Positions 22,880 to 33,502 of a stretch of 64,000 bases of DNA are shown here, one piece after another. Position numbers and translations under genes: made by a program. Origin of the DNA: Nilaparvata lugens (taxonomy: Eukaryota; Arthropoda; Insecta; Hemiptera; Delphacidae); contig NC_052516.1 in assembly GCF_014356525.2 (NCBI RefSeq), positions 22,660,929 through 22,724,928 on the forward strand, written 5' to 3'. The notes under the pieces were generated by a model. The model had not been told where the DNA came from and ran no database searches. It worked only from the letters and a program-made list of their open reading frames with translations. Positions within the stretch are counted from its first letter, which is position 1, and each line of letters starts with the position of its first letter.

Positions 22880-23829
22880 ATTGAAAAAACTATATCATCG
22901 AATTGTTGTGAAATTGGATCATTTTTTGTCGTAATTTTTCTAAAGTCGTCAAAACAGCTTTTCTACAGATGGAATATCACGACTATGTGTTCTTTTTATG
23001 AACTGCGCTACCTATCTACCACATGAACGAGAAGGAGGTTACTAAGTCCATTTCTCAAGGATGGGGTGAACCCCCCCATTAGTTTCCCAGAAGGGAGACT
23101 CATGCCAGTTGATAGAGCTGATAAATAACTATACAGGGTATGAATTTGAAAAAACCAGTCAAGTTATTTTTGAGAAAATCGTGAAAAACATGTTTTTTTT
23201 AGTAATTATCCGCCATTTTTCTCAAGAATATTACGGAGCTCCTGCAATTTTCCCAGAGATGAGACTCATGTCAGTTGATAGGGCTTTTAAATAGCTATCC
23301 ATGATATAAATTTGAAGAAAATCGTTAAGGCCGTTTTCGAAAAAACCGTGAAAAACATGGTTTTTTAGAAATTATCCGCAATTTTTCTCAATGATATTAC
23401 GGAGCTCCTGCAATTTTTGCATAAATGAGACTCATGTCAGTTGATAGGGCTTATAAATTGCTATCCATGGTATAAATTTGAAGAAAATAGTTAAAGCCGT
23501 TTTTGAGAAAATCGTGAAAAACATGTTTTTTTAGTAATTATCCGCCATTTTTTCCGCCATCTTGAATTGAATTTTATTGAATTTCTTATTGTCGGGTGCT
23601 CATGGTATAAGGACCTTACGTTTAAAATTTCAAGTCAATCGGTTAATTAGGAATGGAGTTATCGTGTTCACAGACATACACACATACACACACACACAGA
23701 CCAACACCCAAAAATCATGTTTTTGGACTCAGGGGACCTTGAAACGTATAAAAAACTTGAAATTGGGGTACCTTAATTTTTTTGGAAAGCAATTCTTTCC
23801 TTACCTATGGTAATAGGGCAAAGAAAGTA
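22880..23829 (+). mobile_element. HINE-like element, copy 2 (5' truncated)
   Basis: Aligns with 17590-18543: AAGTCGTCAAAACAGCT, GAACTGCGCTACCTA, GAGAAGGAGGTTACTAAGTCC, three ~170-bp tandem units (about 23110-23540), a (CA)n run (23676-23698), TTTTGGACTCAGGGGACCTT and the 3' hairpin ending at GGGCAAAGAAAGT. The 5' end is not recognisable. Confidence 0.7.
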
Positions 23830-23867
23830 AAAACTATATTTGAAGAAATATTTTATGATTTATTAGT

Positions 23868-24095
23868 ATCTTTGCATGTGAATAACTTTGAAACTGTTCG
23901 AGATATCGATGTGCGGGTTTCGCTTTTCCTTTACTCTTGAAATTCTGTATCGAAATCATGTATCATATCCTATTTAAAGATATGAAGTTAGATTCAAAAT
24001 GACGGATCCCATATGGCGGAACAAAATTTTGATGCGAGGGAACAGTAGTTTTTTTAATTCGAATAAGATCCCCAATAATTATAAAAATATCGAGT
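23868..24095 (+). repeat. Second copy of the dispersed CATAATTTTCACC repeat
   Basis: Matches 20820-21010 with scattered differences (GTGAATAACTTTGAAACTGT, ATGGCGGAACAAAATTTT). A likely right end with ATAATTTTCACCACCCTGTA stands at 24747-24768, so a LINE fragment and other DNA may have split it. Confidence 0.55.
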
Positions 24096-24115
24096 GACCT
24101 TAATATATCAATTCA

Positions 24116-24280
24116 GAATTCAGGAGCAACCCAGGAGGGAGAAGGCTGAGAGGACGTCCGAGAAAGCGTTGGCTGGAGGATGTGGAGGACGACATTAGGA
24201 AGCTGGGTGTCAGGGGATGGAGACGTAAGGCTGCCGATAGAGACGAATGGAGAGGCTTTTTGAAGGAGGTCAAGGCTTGA
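24116..24280 (+). pseudogene. Non-LTR retrotransposon C-terminal fragment
   Basis: 54 codons and a stop: GGRRLRGRPRKRWLEDVEDD, then IRKLGVRGWRRKAADRDEW and RGFLKEVKA. GRPRKRW.EDV...WR..A.DR..WR is the common C-terminus of a group of insect LINEs. The rest of the element is absent. It is markedly more GC-rich than its surroundings, so it is a recent insertion. The stretch 24290-24740 shows nothing else and in particular no Walker A exon. Confidence 0.8.
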
Positions 24281-24818
24281 GCTTTAGCGCCAAGGAGTAA
24301 GTAAGTAGTAAATATATCAATGGTCATAAATGTGCAGAGTTTAGTCTACAAGTTTGTATTTCTTGAATGGTCCCAAATTTTCTCAAATAACTCAATATTA
24401 TTCGTTACAACTGGTAATTGAGTGAAATATTTCTTATCAATTTATTAATTCAAACCATCTAAATTCAAAATTTAGTTTTCATGTTTATTTTTGGACTAAA
24501 ATTTTATGAAGATTGTACACATGAAATTCTAACCTTATCTTGGACTTTGTCACCTATAAATTTGGAAAAAATAGCTAAGGACTATCTTATTATTTTATCT
24601 TCCAATGTTATTACAATAGTGTCATTTGCATTGTAAATAAATAAACCTGGCTGGCTCAAGTCTGATGAATGGTCAGGTCAGGTAGTTCCCCAATGTAACC
24701 TATTGTCAAATCAGCCTTGTCTAAGAAATATAACGCTGGCACCATAATTTTCACCACCCTGTATATATCAAGCTACGTTAGAAAATAGTCTCTAAAACGG
24801 AATAAAAAGTGAACAGAC

Positions 24819-24952
24819 CTCAAATGAGAGCTCCTTGACGAGTAAGTCTCCATTTGGTGTGACCAGAGGCACCTTGTTGAATCTGATGATGTTGTCCTGG
24901 AATATGATCTTGCCAGAGTTCGGAATGAGAGGTGTTGTTATGCCGTTCGAAA
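24819..24952 (-). CDS. ABCD3: ABCD3 exon: start of the nucleotide-binding domain
   Basis: 134 bases. Encodes VSNGITTPLIPNSGKIIF, QDNIIRFNKVPLVTPNGD and LLVKELSFE, the strand region just before Walker A (VPLVTPNGD...L.FEV in the family). It ends in phase 0 before GTCTGT. The next exon should begin V..G.NVL and carry Walker A, but none is found downstream before 21706. Confidence 0.93.
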
Positions 24953-25149
24953 CTGCAACACAATAAAAACGAATGATAGATTGAAAACGATAGAAAAACC
25001 AAGTGGCAAGTGACAGTAACCAATAAATGAAAGAAACAAAGATAAGTAAAATATACATAAAGAAAGTGAACATTTGACAAATCGGTCTACTGATGGAAAT
25101 TACTGAGATATTACAATTATTCACATGCTAATGGATTAATAATTATTAT

Positions 25150-25455
25150 TAAACGAAAATCCAAATTAAATTCTGTAATTCACCCCGAAGACTTCTGCTA
25201 TTGCAAATATTGACAACATGGTAAACAGCTAGATGGAAATTCGATGATTCAAGAATTAAGTAAGGGTAAGCTTCCATGACCGGCAATTGTGAGGTACTGG
25301 GTTCGATTCCCGGACTGACAAATAATTTTTGAATAGTAGCGCTCATCGAATTTCTATCTAGCTGTTTACCCTGTTGTCAATATTTGCAGTAGCAGAAGTC
25401 TTCGGGGTGAATTACCGCTTTTAATTTGGATTTTCGTTTAATAATAATTATTTGA
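25150..25455. mobile_element. tRNA-derived SINE, foldback form
   Basis: Two inverted tails (CACCCCGAAGACTTCTGCTA at 25180 and GCAGTAGCAGAAGTCTTCGG at 25386) flank a tRNA-like head with B box GGTTCGATTCCCGG (25299-25312). The ends read CGAAAATCC and GGATTTTCG. Full-length relatives are at 47687-47945, 27945-28140 and 47385-47590, further foldback forms at 33922-34160 and 58574-58816. The stretch 25470-26240 has no gene. Confidence 0.75.
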
Positions 25456-26247
25456 CAAACCTTTCATAACTACAGAGCGATCTTTAGTCCTGGAAAAAAT
25501 TAAGAAAAACTGTTTGAAATTTGGCTCTAAACTCGACAAATGTACTTTTTCAACTAAAGAGCTTATAAAAAGTTCAAAAACATCAAACAAAGGAACAAAT
25601 TATATGAATCTTGATATAAATTTCTTCCTGTTTCCAACCATATCCTTATAATTAGATTTTGACTGATAGTTGTCTAGTTATTGACGTTTTAATAAGGGTG
25701 GGTAGGCTCCTATTTCAAAAATATTGAAAAATTGATAGATCTCGAAAACTAAGGTCGATATAAGAAACTGTACTATTTAAGGTGTTCGACTGTTACATCT
25801 TTCATGGGACACTCAGTGTATGATTATTATAAACTAGCAGGTAACCCGTGCTACTCAATGGTCTTATTGAAAACTTGACAAACTGACATCTTGAAGAATT
25901 GAAAATAGGCCTATAACCATCCTCGGTAAATTGAGAATGTATATGGAAAATTTCAAGTTGATCAGTTGACTAGTTGAGACGTGATGATGCATGATTCGTG
26001 AATTTCTTATCCCGTAAGTGTATAAGCCAGTTCTTTCCTTTATTATATTATAGATTATAGGATTAAAGTGATTAGGTGATAATTTATAAAGAACAGGGTA
26101 AAATCAAAATGAATGTCCCAATTTCAAATAATCATATCCATTTAAAAATACGAACGACGTGAATTTTCTATCCCGTACGTGTATAAGCCAATTCTTTCCT
26201 TGATGGTATTAAAGATAAATAAATTGAATGAATAAACAAATACTAAC

Positions 26248-26473
26248 CAGCAACTCCATTCTCCTTGCCGTTCTCGATGGCAGGATTGGTGGATCCTTTG
26301 CTGTCAACCATGGTGCGCTTGTAGTGTCCTTGGTTGATGTCCTTAAGGACGGTGATGATTTCGGTGACTCTTGCCGTGAACCCAGCCAGTCGGGTCATCT
26401 CCCTGCCGGCCAACACCAGTCGACCGATTGCTTCCGCCAGTTTCACAAGCATACGACCTGACGCGTAGTATTG
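26248..26473 (-). CDS. ABCD3: ABCD3 exon: SGRML to acidic linker
   Basis: 226 bases. Encodes QYYASGRMLVKLAEAIGR, LVLAGREMTRLAGFTARV, TEIITVLKDINQGHYKRTMV, then a linker DSKGSTNPAIENGKENG that is longer and less conserved than in vertebrate PMP70. The LAGREMTRLAGFTAR block is diagnostic for ABCD proteins. Confidence 0.95.
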
Positions 26474-26552
26474 CTGTGAAACAGAAACAAGGGTTATTGT
26501 AAATTGCATGCAAGACATTTTTTTGAAAAACAACAAACTATTTGAAAAACAA

Positions 26553-26675
26553 GGGGATGAAGAAGAAGAGGAGGAGGAGGAGGGGAAGAAGGAGAAGAGG
26601 AGAAGGAGGGGAAGAAGTAGAAGAAGACATGAGAAGAAAAAGAGGGATAAAGAAGTAAAAGGAGGAGAAGAAGAG
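26553..26675. repeat. Polypurine tract (GAA/GGA on plus)
   Basis: About 120 bases almost entirely A and G (GAAGAAGAGGAGGAGGAGG and similar), in the intron just upstream of the SGRML exon. Open frames over it are low-complexity artefacts. Confidence 0.85.
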
Positions 26676-27360
26676 CTTGATTCTTGATCAACTGAATGAA
26701 TGTCACCCTTATATGAAACAATTTCGATTAGGGTTAAAGTGGAATAGGGTCAAAAATATAGTGGAGCGGCGGTAGATTGTAAAAGAGAAGGTAGCTAAGA
26801 TAAGATATTTATTGACAATTGTTACTAGGCTGTTGCCTATGGTAACATTTACAAAAATTGACATTATAAAATTAAATAAAACTTGAGAAATAAATAATTA
26901 TTTTCAGTTCCGCATCAGTATTAATCAATTACAAATATTGAAGAAAATAATATTGTACATATTGAGCCATCAACATCAACTAAAGTATTATCACATTAGC
27001 AAACTAAAGTTGTTATTTGCATCCATGTGGAGTGAAATTTATCATGAAAGTATACCATGAAAAATGAGAGTGTTGAAAATAATGCATGTGTTGAAATGTG
27101 ACCAAACATATTGGAACGGCGAAGGTAGAGTGTTGTATCAGAGAAGGTCAATAATACTTGTATTCGAATACCGGTATGTCGGAACATATTGGAGTGGCAA
27201 AGGTTGAGTAGAAGGTAATCTATTAAACTCACTGACCATCATACGTTAGTCAAACATTCATTAGTTACTACAAATTAATAACAAATCGGACAGTTGAAAC
27301 AATATTATGATATAAATATGAAAGATTAAATATATTTAATTATTTGAGGTTAATAAATAC

Positions 27361-27458
27361 CTTGAACCTGTCATCCTTCGAAGCATGAGCTAGCACCAGG
27401 TGAGAGGCATCCATGAAAGGCATACTAACCGCATAGAAACCAACAATTGTTGCCAAAT
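27361..27458 (-). CDS. ABCD3: ABCD3 exon: LATIVGFYAVSMPF
   Basis: 98 bases. Encodes (Y)LATIVGFYAVSMPFMDAS and HLVLAHASKDDRFK, the helix and loop before the SGRML block. It ends in phase 0 at AAG|GTATTT. Confidence 0.92.
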
Positions 27459-27532
27459 CTGCAATTAAAAGCAAAAAAAAAATTAATTCTACATTGAATT
27501 ACTTGATTTGATAAAAAGACTTGAGTCAATTC

Positions 27533-27754
27533 TATAGTGAGGTCCACGTTATAATGGCAGTGAATAAAGATAGAAAAACAGCGTTGCTGATTCTCTGCCT
27601 AATTAAATTATATTTCTACATTGTCAAAAACAGATTTGGCATTGTTGCGGAGCTAGAAAAGGATAGTACTACCTGCTTTGTCGAATAATAGACAAGGATA
27701 GCAGCATCAAAGTTAATCAAATACTGTCATTGTTATAACATTGACCTCACTATA
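27533..27754. mobile_element. TATAGTGAGGTCCACG-family MITE, short subfamily
   Basis: Left end TATAGTGAGGTCCACGTTAT, right end TTGACCTCACTATA (one arm position changed). The interior matches 11718-11936. It sits in the intron between the DHMRHFLEF and LATIV exons of ABCD3. Confidence 0.85.
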
Positions 27755-27944
27755 AATACAAAAACTTCAGAACTCGCCAACTGTTGATTCAGAAAAAAAT
27801 ACTGTACAATAAAACATCGATTAGTTCAATTACTCTTGAGTAGTTCTAGGTTCAAAATTGAAAAATCTGTATAATCTTGAATAACAGATGGAATTAAATA
27901 GAGAATGCATTTATTCAAATGCTAATTAATATATAATTATTATT

Positions 27945-28140
27945 TTAACGAAAATCCTAAATAAATGCTGTAAATCACCCCGAAGACTTCTGCTACTGCA
28001 GACATTAACAACAGAGTTAACAGCTAGATGGAAATTCGATGAGAACTACTATCCAAAAATTAGTTGCCAGCCCGGGAATCGAACCCGGTACCTCCCAATA
28101 GCCAGTCAGGAATGCTCACCCTTACACCAAACTGACAATC
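27945..28140 (-). mobile_element. tRNA-derived SINE, single copy
   Basis: Read on minus: tRNA-like head TTGTCAG...GGTTCGATTCCCGGGCTGGC, then the tail ATCGAATTTCCATCTAGCTG, GCAGTAGCAGAAGTCTTCGG and AGGATTTTCGTT followed by an AT-rich end. The anticodon-like loop differs from the 47726 copy (GGC in place of AGC). Confidence 0.8.
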
Positions 28141-28401
28141 TTGAATAACTCAACAAAATACTTTGGAGAGTAATCTTGAATAGTTTACAGACCCATTTTG
28201 AAATTTGAAATCTTGACAGCTTCTTAACATTATTAAGAATTTGTTAGTTAAAACTTTCCATTGTAAGATCAATTCTTAAATTGAGTATTGAGTAGTGAAT
28301 ATCCAGTGGAATAAACTGAAAATCTTATTGAGAATCACAATTCAATTATGTTTATAAAGTATTAATTGGGATAGAGTTATGAACTGGAAGTAAATACTCA
28401 C

Positions 28402-28471
28402 ACTTGGCAACCAAATTATCAACTGTACCCATTAGCACCCTGAACTCCAAGAAATGTCTCATGTGGTCTGT
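28402..28471 (-). CDS. ABCD3: ABCD3 exon: DHMRHFLEF
   Basis: 70 bases. Encodes TDHMRHFLEFRVLMGTVD and NLVAK plus one base of a Tyr codon completed in the next exon. Donor T|GTGAGT; acceptor TATTCCAG. The intron before it is only 150 bases. Confidence 0.9.
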
Positions 28472-28621
28472 CTGGAATACAAATAAACAAGCATGAATTG
28501 ATCATTGTTTCAAATATTTAAAATGAATGAATGAATGAATGATTGTTTGTATGATTGAACGAATGTTTGCATGATTGCATGAAATGGGTGGATGAATGAT
28601 TAAATGAATAAAAGAACTCAC

Positions 28622-28775
28622 CAGTTTCTGGAAAGCAGCCAACAGTGTGAGTTTCTCTCGATTGTTTCCCATATAGAAGGCCACCTCCTCTGAGTTGGCA
28701 ATGAGTCGAGAGTTTATGTACCTAAACTCTCCTTCTAGTTTCTGCTCTTGTACTGTCATCCTACCGGCTGGTCGT
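28622..28775 (-). CDS. ABCD3: ABCD3 exon with EAA-like motif
   Basis: 154 bases between ATTTTCAG and GTGAGT. Encodes RRPAGRMTVQEQKLEGEF, RYINSRLIANSEEVAFY, MGNNREKLTLLAAFQKL. NSEEVAFYMGN is the EAA-like cytosolic coupling motif of ABCD transporters. It is separated from the previous exon by a 9.4-kb intron that hosts the BTB gene, the satellite and the transposon nest. Confidence 0.95.
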
Positions 28776-29921
28776 CTGAAAATTATAAAAAAATTATTTG
28801 AAAAAAATGAATGAATGTACTAAAATTGTATAATAATTACTTGATTTAGAATTTAAATTAATATGTCATCTACTAGCTAATACCTAACATAAGGCTTCGG
28901 CGAAAGAAGATATTCACAACAGGGATAAAATTATTGAAGAAAGTTAAATATAAACAATTTACTATTTTGTAGACATTATAGTTGTGTTATGAGTGATGTG
29001 TTTTTACATAATAAAATATGGTATTTTTCCATAATACTATGTGGTATTTCCATAACGCTAAAAGAAATTGTCAACCACTTTCTATTTGGTTGACAATTCT
29101 ACTTCTGTTTTTATTTATTTTGTAGACTATTATTCAAAGTCGTTTGAAATAATATTTACATCCATTAGGCCTACTTGAATTAGAAAATCCAAAACAGAAC
29201 GGATAGACTATCTTATTCTTTCCTTTTTCTACCGTACTACTATTCTAAAATAATTTATAATCAGCATTGTTGCCGATTAAAGATAATAAGAAATTGTTAC
29301 ATAATGTGAAGATTTCAACTTAGAAGTGTACAATTTGAACTTCAAGAGAGTAACAGCAACTTCGATAAACGTGATAGGATATAATATATAGCTTTTAAAA
29401 CATTTTAAATTGGTCATCACTATATAATTATATTTTCATTCTTGATAAAAAGAAGAAAGCACGGAACGTTTCAAGTGGAAATTATTATTGTAGAATTAGA
29501 ATAGAATATTTTATATGTGTTTGTTTCCATGAAACATACAAAGAGGTTGGTATACAATCAATATATTAATTACAGTGTCAATGTGAATTGTGAACTTGAA
29601 AAGCAGAAGAAGAATAAGTAATCTTATCTGTGGCTTGTGATATCGTACCTACTTCAAAGTATTTGATAATAATTATCTACTTGAGAGAGTTTCAGATCAA
29701 TATTCTCAAATTACTATACAGAGTGCATAGCCTCAACAATTCTCATTGATCTTTCTGGGTGGTGCGATAATGTTCAAATAAATCTTTATTGTAATATAGG
29801 TTGAATTTTCTTCGTGTTGTATTCGAATTGAATAATATAACATCAAGTGAAGGCTACGCTATACTGGTGGATTAATTTTATAGGCCTACAAACTATAAAC
29901 ATTCATTATAATTGAGCAGTT

Positions 29922-31073
29922 ATGAGTTCGACTTTGAAAAGCAATTTAGAACTGTGCCTCAACAACGACGATTTAAGTGATTGTGAATTTCTGGTTGGCG
30001 AGAAAAAGTGCAAAATCAAAGGACATAAACTGTTGTTTGGAATCTCGAGTCCTGTTTTTCGAGATATGTTGTACGATGGACTTGACAGCAAAAATTGTGT
30101 AACTTACGAGGTCATCGACGTTGAACCAGATGAATTTCAAGGTATGAAACAATTTATCTATACAGATAATGTGGTTTTCACATCAGGTCTACATGCGTGC
30201 TCAGTATATTTAGCCTCTTGGAAGTATGTCATTCCTGATCTTATGCCGAAATGTGTTCAATACATCAAAGACAATTTGTCTGTTACTGAAGTAATCGAAG
30301 TGTTTGAGTTTTCACGCCTTAATAACATTCCAGACGTTGAAAAAATCTGTTTGGCAGTCTTTCAAGAGAAAACCAGAGAGGTAATGCAGAGCGAAAAGTT
30401 TTTAACCACTGATATTCATACACTGGAAGCAATTTTGAAGTTGGACTCGTTAAAATTGGAGTCTGAACTGGAGGTTTTCAAACATGTAGAAAAATGGGCT
30501 CTGGAAGAGTCATGTCGCAGAAACATTGATTTGCAGCAACAGGGAGGATATTTCAATTGCATCAAAAGACATCTGCGATTTTTGACAATTGATAAGGAAC
30601 AATATGAAAAAGGTTTGTCAAAGTCTCATTTGCTAACTGCTGAGGAAAAAATTTCGATCTTACACAATCTATTGGGCTTTGAAGAGAAGTTATCACATAC
30701 GTTTTCTGATGTAATTGTTCCTCGAATTTTCACTGTAGGAGAATTAGACGATAAACAAGAAGAGGAAAAAGAAAAAGAAGAAGAAGAAGGAGGAGAAGAA
30801 GAAGGAGGAGGAGGAGGAGGAGAAGGAGAAGAAGAACATAACGAATTAATGTTCACAAGGACAAAACGTGACGATGAATTTTTTTTCAACTGTGAAGGGT
30901 TTGAAAACGTATGTTTCAGAACAGAAAACACAGTGTATATCATACCAATGGACATACCACATGAGTACATAAGCAGTCTAATGAAAAACACTGAATTCAA
31001 GTTATATTCTATAGAAAAATTAAAAGGGTCTGAAAAGCATGGTTTGAAAAAAAATTTTTTGATACTGTTTTAA
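29922..31073 (+). CDS. BTB-BACK domain protein, intronless, nested in an ABCD3 intron
   Basis: 383 residues. The BTB/POZ fold spans about 8-115: LSDCEFLVGE, IKGHKLLFGISSPVFRDMLY, then IDVEPDEFQGMKQFIYTD. A BACK domain follows at about 120-250 (YIKDNLSVTEVIEVFEFSRL, EKWALEESCRR, LRFLTIDKEQYEKGLSKSHL). It resembles the BTB-BACK half of BTBD1/2/3/6 proteins, which act as adaptors for Cullin-3 ubiquitin ligases. An acidic/Gly low-complexity run (about 280-305, GAA/GGA codons) separates it from a C-terminal part I cannot assign to a PHR or Kelch domain. The start is chosen at the first ATG of the frame, before the BTB fold. It lies opposite ABCD3, between 38196 and 28775. The single exon suggests a retrocopy. 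A probable frameshift at the A8T6 run (31047-31060) cuts the C-terminus. Function is inferred from family only. Confidence 0.8.
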   Translation: MSSTLKSNLELCLNNDDLSDCEFLVGEKKCKIKGHKLLFGISSPVFRDMLYDGLDSKNCVTYEVIDVEPDEFQGMKQFIYTDNVVFTSGLHACSVYLASWKYVIPDLMPKCVQYIKDNLSVTEVIEVFEFSRLNNIPDVEKICLAVFQEKTREVMQSEKFLTTDIHTLEAILKLDSLKLESELEVFKHVEKWALEESCRRNIDLQQQGGYFNCIKRHLRFLTIDKEQYEKGLSKSHLLTAEEKISILHNLLGFEEKLSHTFSDVIVPRIFTVGELDDKQEEEKEKEEEEGGEEEGGGGGGEGEEEHNELMFTRTKRDDEFFFNCEGFENVCFRTENTVYIIPMDIPHEYISSLMKNTEFKLYSIEKLKGSEKHGLKKNFLILF

Positions 31074-31189
31074 GCATTGAAAATAGTGATTACTTTGATG
31101 TTTTTTACCTCAAATTCAAACTGAAGGGACATACTGGTACATCTGAATTACAAATTTCTCATTGGTCTGTCATAAATAAAAACAACTAG
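31058..31189 (+). pseudogene. Frameshifted C-terminal continuation of the BTB-BACK gene
   Basis: One base out of phase with the main frame, 43 codons read FDTVLSIENSDYFDVFYLKF, KLKGHTGTSELQISHWSVI and NKNN, ending at TAG 31187-31189. The main frame stops 11 codons after entering the A8T6 run at 31047-31060. The composition (KFF.., alternating hydrophobics, KLKG) looks like coding sequence. A missing base in the homopolymer would restore one frame; this could be a sequencing or assembly indel or a real mutation. Confidence 0.6.
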
Positions 31190-31306
31190 GTATTACATAC
31201 AAATAAGTTGCTTAATTGTAAAAATGGATAACTGAAGACTGGCTCCGTTGTTGCAATGGTAACGTTTGTTATATAATACCCTTAATATGAAAAAAATATC
31301 TTCTTC

Positions 31307-32000
31307 TATAGTGAGGTTCATGCAAAAATGGCAGCATTTAATTGACATTGGTTCAGTCCATCAATCGATATCCTAGCTCCTCAACGTTGCCAGATAGTTT
31401 TTCAACAATGTAGAAAAACAAAATATCTATTATCATGGAAATGCATTATCAAAAAATTGAAAATTATATTCTCTTGACGGATATTACATCAGTTAGGTCA
31501 TAACGATATCAGCTACCTATCTTCTACAGAAGGCAGAGAGTCGGCACGATGTTGCCCTATCTTTTCCACTGACATTAGAAGATAGCTGAAAACGGTACAT
31601 GCAATGTAATATTAACTGTTAGTTCTTGTTTAAAATTATCAATAATTATATTCTACTTGTCATATCTTATATTTTTTTGATAATACATTTCCAAAATTAA
31701 GATTAAATATTTTGTTAATTTTATTTCTACATTGTGGAAAAACGATCTAGCAACGTTGCAGAGGTAGAGAAAGATAAATAATCGATTATATTTTAATAAG
31801 CAAGAACTTATATTTTTAAATAATTTCATATTCGATTTTCATAATTGAGATGAAATATTTTGTTAATTAAGTATTAATTCTACATTTTTAAAAGCGATCT
31901 GGCATCAGAGCAAAGCGAGAAAGAGATAACACTATCTGATTTATCCTTGATAGTCAAGGATAGCAACACAAATTATCAAATGCTGCCATTATAATGCGCA
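31307..32000. mobile_element. Degenerate TATAGTGAGG-family MITE cluster
   Basis: The left end TATAGTGAGGTTCATGC and a right end GCCATTATAATGCGCACCTC bracket two partial interiors (TATCTTTTCCACTGACATTA and AACAATGTAGAAAAAC-like words in both orientations). It begins 118 bases past the BTB gene's shifted stop. Confidence 0.6.
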
Positions 32001-32321
32001 CCTCAGCACCTCATTATTGACTGTAGGACACAGTAAAGCTAATGTTGCCCAATTCACACTGAAGTGGCGAAGAACTGACGTGGCACGGACGTGGCGGTGG
32101 CATGTCGCTGACTTTTATAACTTTCTTATAAACATATGGATCAATGTAAACAGAAGTGGCGTGAATTTTTATATTTTCCTATAGAAAATATTGTTTATTC
32201 AACAAGCTCAACAAATATGGTGACAGTTTTAATAATAAAATCGTATTCAAAATAAATCATTTGAAAGTTTTTTCATCTGTCCAAAGCATTGCCTTCCTAA
32301 TTCGTCCAATGTTAACCAGTA

Positions 32322-33290
32322 TACAGGGTATTTCAGAAGTAGTGTCGAACATTTTAGGGTATTGTTTCTGGATGATAGGAGACTACAAATGTCGTATTTT
32401 GAGTGTCCAAAACTCAGCGGTTATCCTTATAGCTGCAATTTTGTTTTTTTCACTTGGGAATGTATATCTCAAGAACGAAATGATGTATTGATCTTAAATT
32501 TGGCATGAATATTTATGCTATGAAGACTCAAAAAAAAATTTGATGTAAATTTTCGAAATGGCAGCCATTTTAAATTTTTGATTGGAAATTTCACGAAAAC
32601 CGTTCACTTTACAGAAAATTTACACGAGACAAAAAAGTTAGCAAATTTTATCAAGATTTCAAGGATACCTCATTTATTAAGATTGGTCAGAGAATAACAA
32701 ATTAATTATTTTTGTACAGCATGCATGACCACTTTTCACAATTTTAACATCAATATTAATTTTTTTATTCCAATTTTGTATTTAAATGAAGGTTTGAAAC
32801 TCGGTATGGCTCCATATGGCCATCCAGCTAATTTTACAATGTTTTTCAGATGATCTTTTTTGTTCAAGATCATGCATGCTGTACAAAAATAATTAATTTC
32901 TTTGTTATTCTCTGACCAATCTTAATAGATGAGGTATCCTTGAAGTCTTGATAAAATTTGCTAACTTATTTGTCTCGTGTAAATTTTCTGTTAAGTGAAC
33001 GGTTTTCGTGAAATTTTCAATCAAATATAAAAAATGGCCGCCATTTTGAATACGTACATCGAAATTTGTTTATTTTATTTTTTAAAGTTGAGTCTTTATA
33101 GCATAAACATTCATGCCAAATTTCAGATCAATACATCATTTCGTTCTTGAGATATACATTCCTAAGTGAAAAAACTTAATGGGAGCTATAAGGATAACCG
33201 CTGAGTTTTGGACACTTAAAATATGATATTTGTGATCATCCAGGAACAATATCCAAAAATTTTCGACACTACTTCTGAAACACTCTGTAT
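32322..33290. repeat. Large foldback palindrome, 969 bp
   Basis: The left arm ATACAGGGTATTTCAGAAGT and AGTGTCGAA is mirrored at the right by TTCGACACTACTTCTGAAAC and ACTCTGTAT. Inner matches include ATCTCAAGAACGAAATGATG against CATCATTTCGTTCTTGAGAT and GGTATCCTTGAAGTCTTGAT near the centre (~32806). The two ORFs on opposite strands are mirror images. It is a foldback element with a CAGGGTRTTTCAGAAGT end. Confidence 0.85.
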
Positions 33291-33502
33291 AGTGAGTATA
33301 GTTTGGACAATTATAACTGAGATGGGTTTCCAACTCTAAATTTTGGTAAAATCAATCTTTGTGTAAAAGCAATAAAAAATTCTAAACTTTCGATTGGTAT
33401 GTGCTTTACAGTGATCACCTTTCAAATTAATGTGCTGGGAGTGTTTCTATGAAAATTGTCCAATCTAGCTCCGGTCTCCTCTATCTAATGTGTAAATAAT
33501 GT

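Noticed and set aside
24089..24103. The word ATCGAGTGACCT shared with the end of the SINE at 52079.
   Set aside because: About 14 bases in common; too short to call a shared 3' end of a LINE-SINE pair without further copies.
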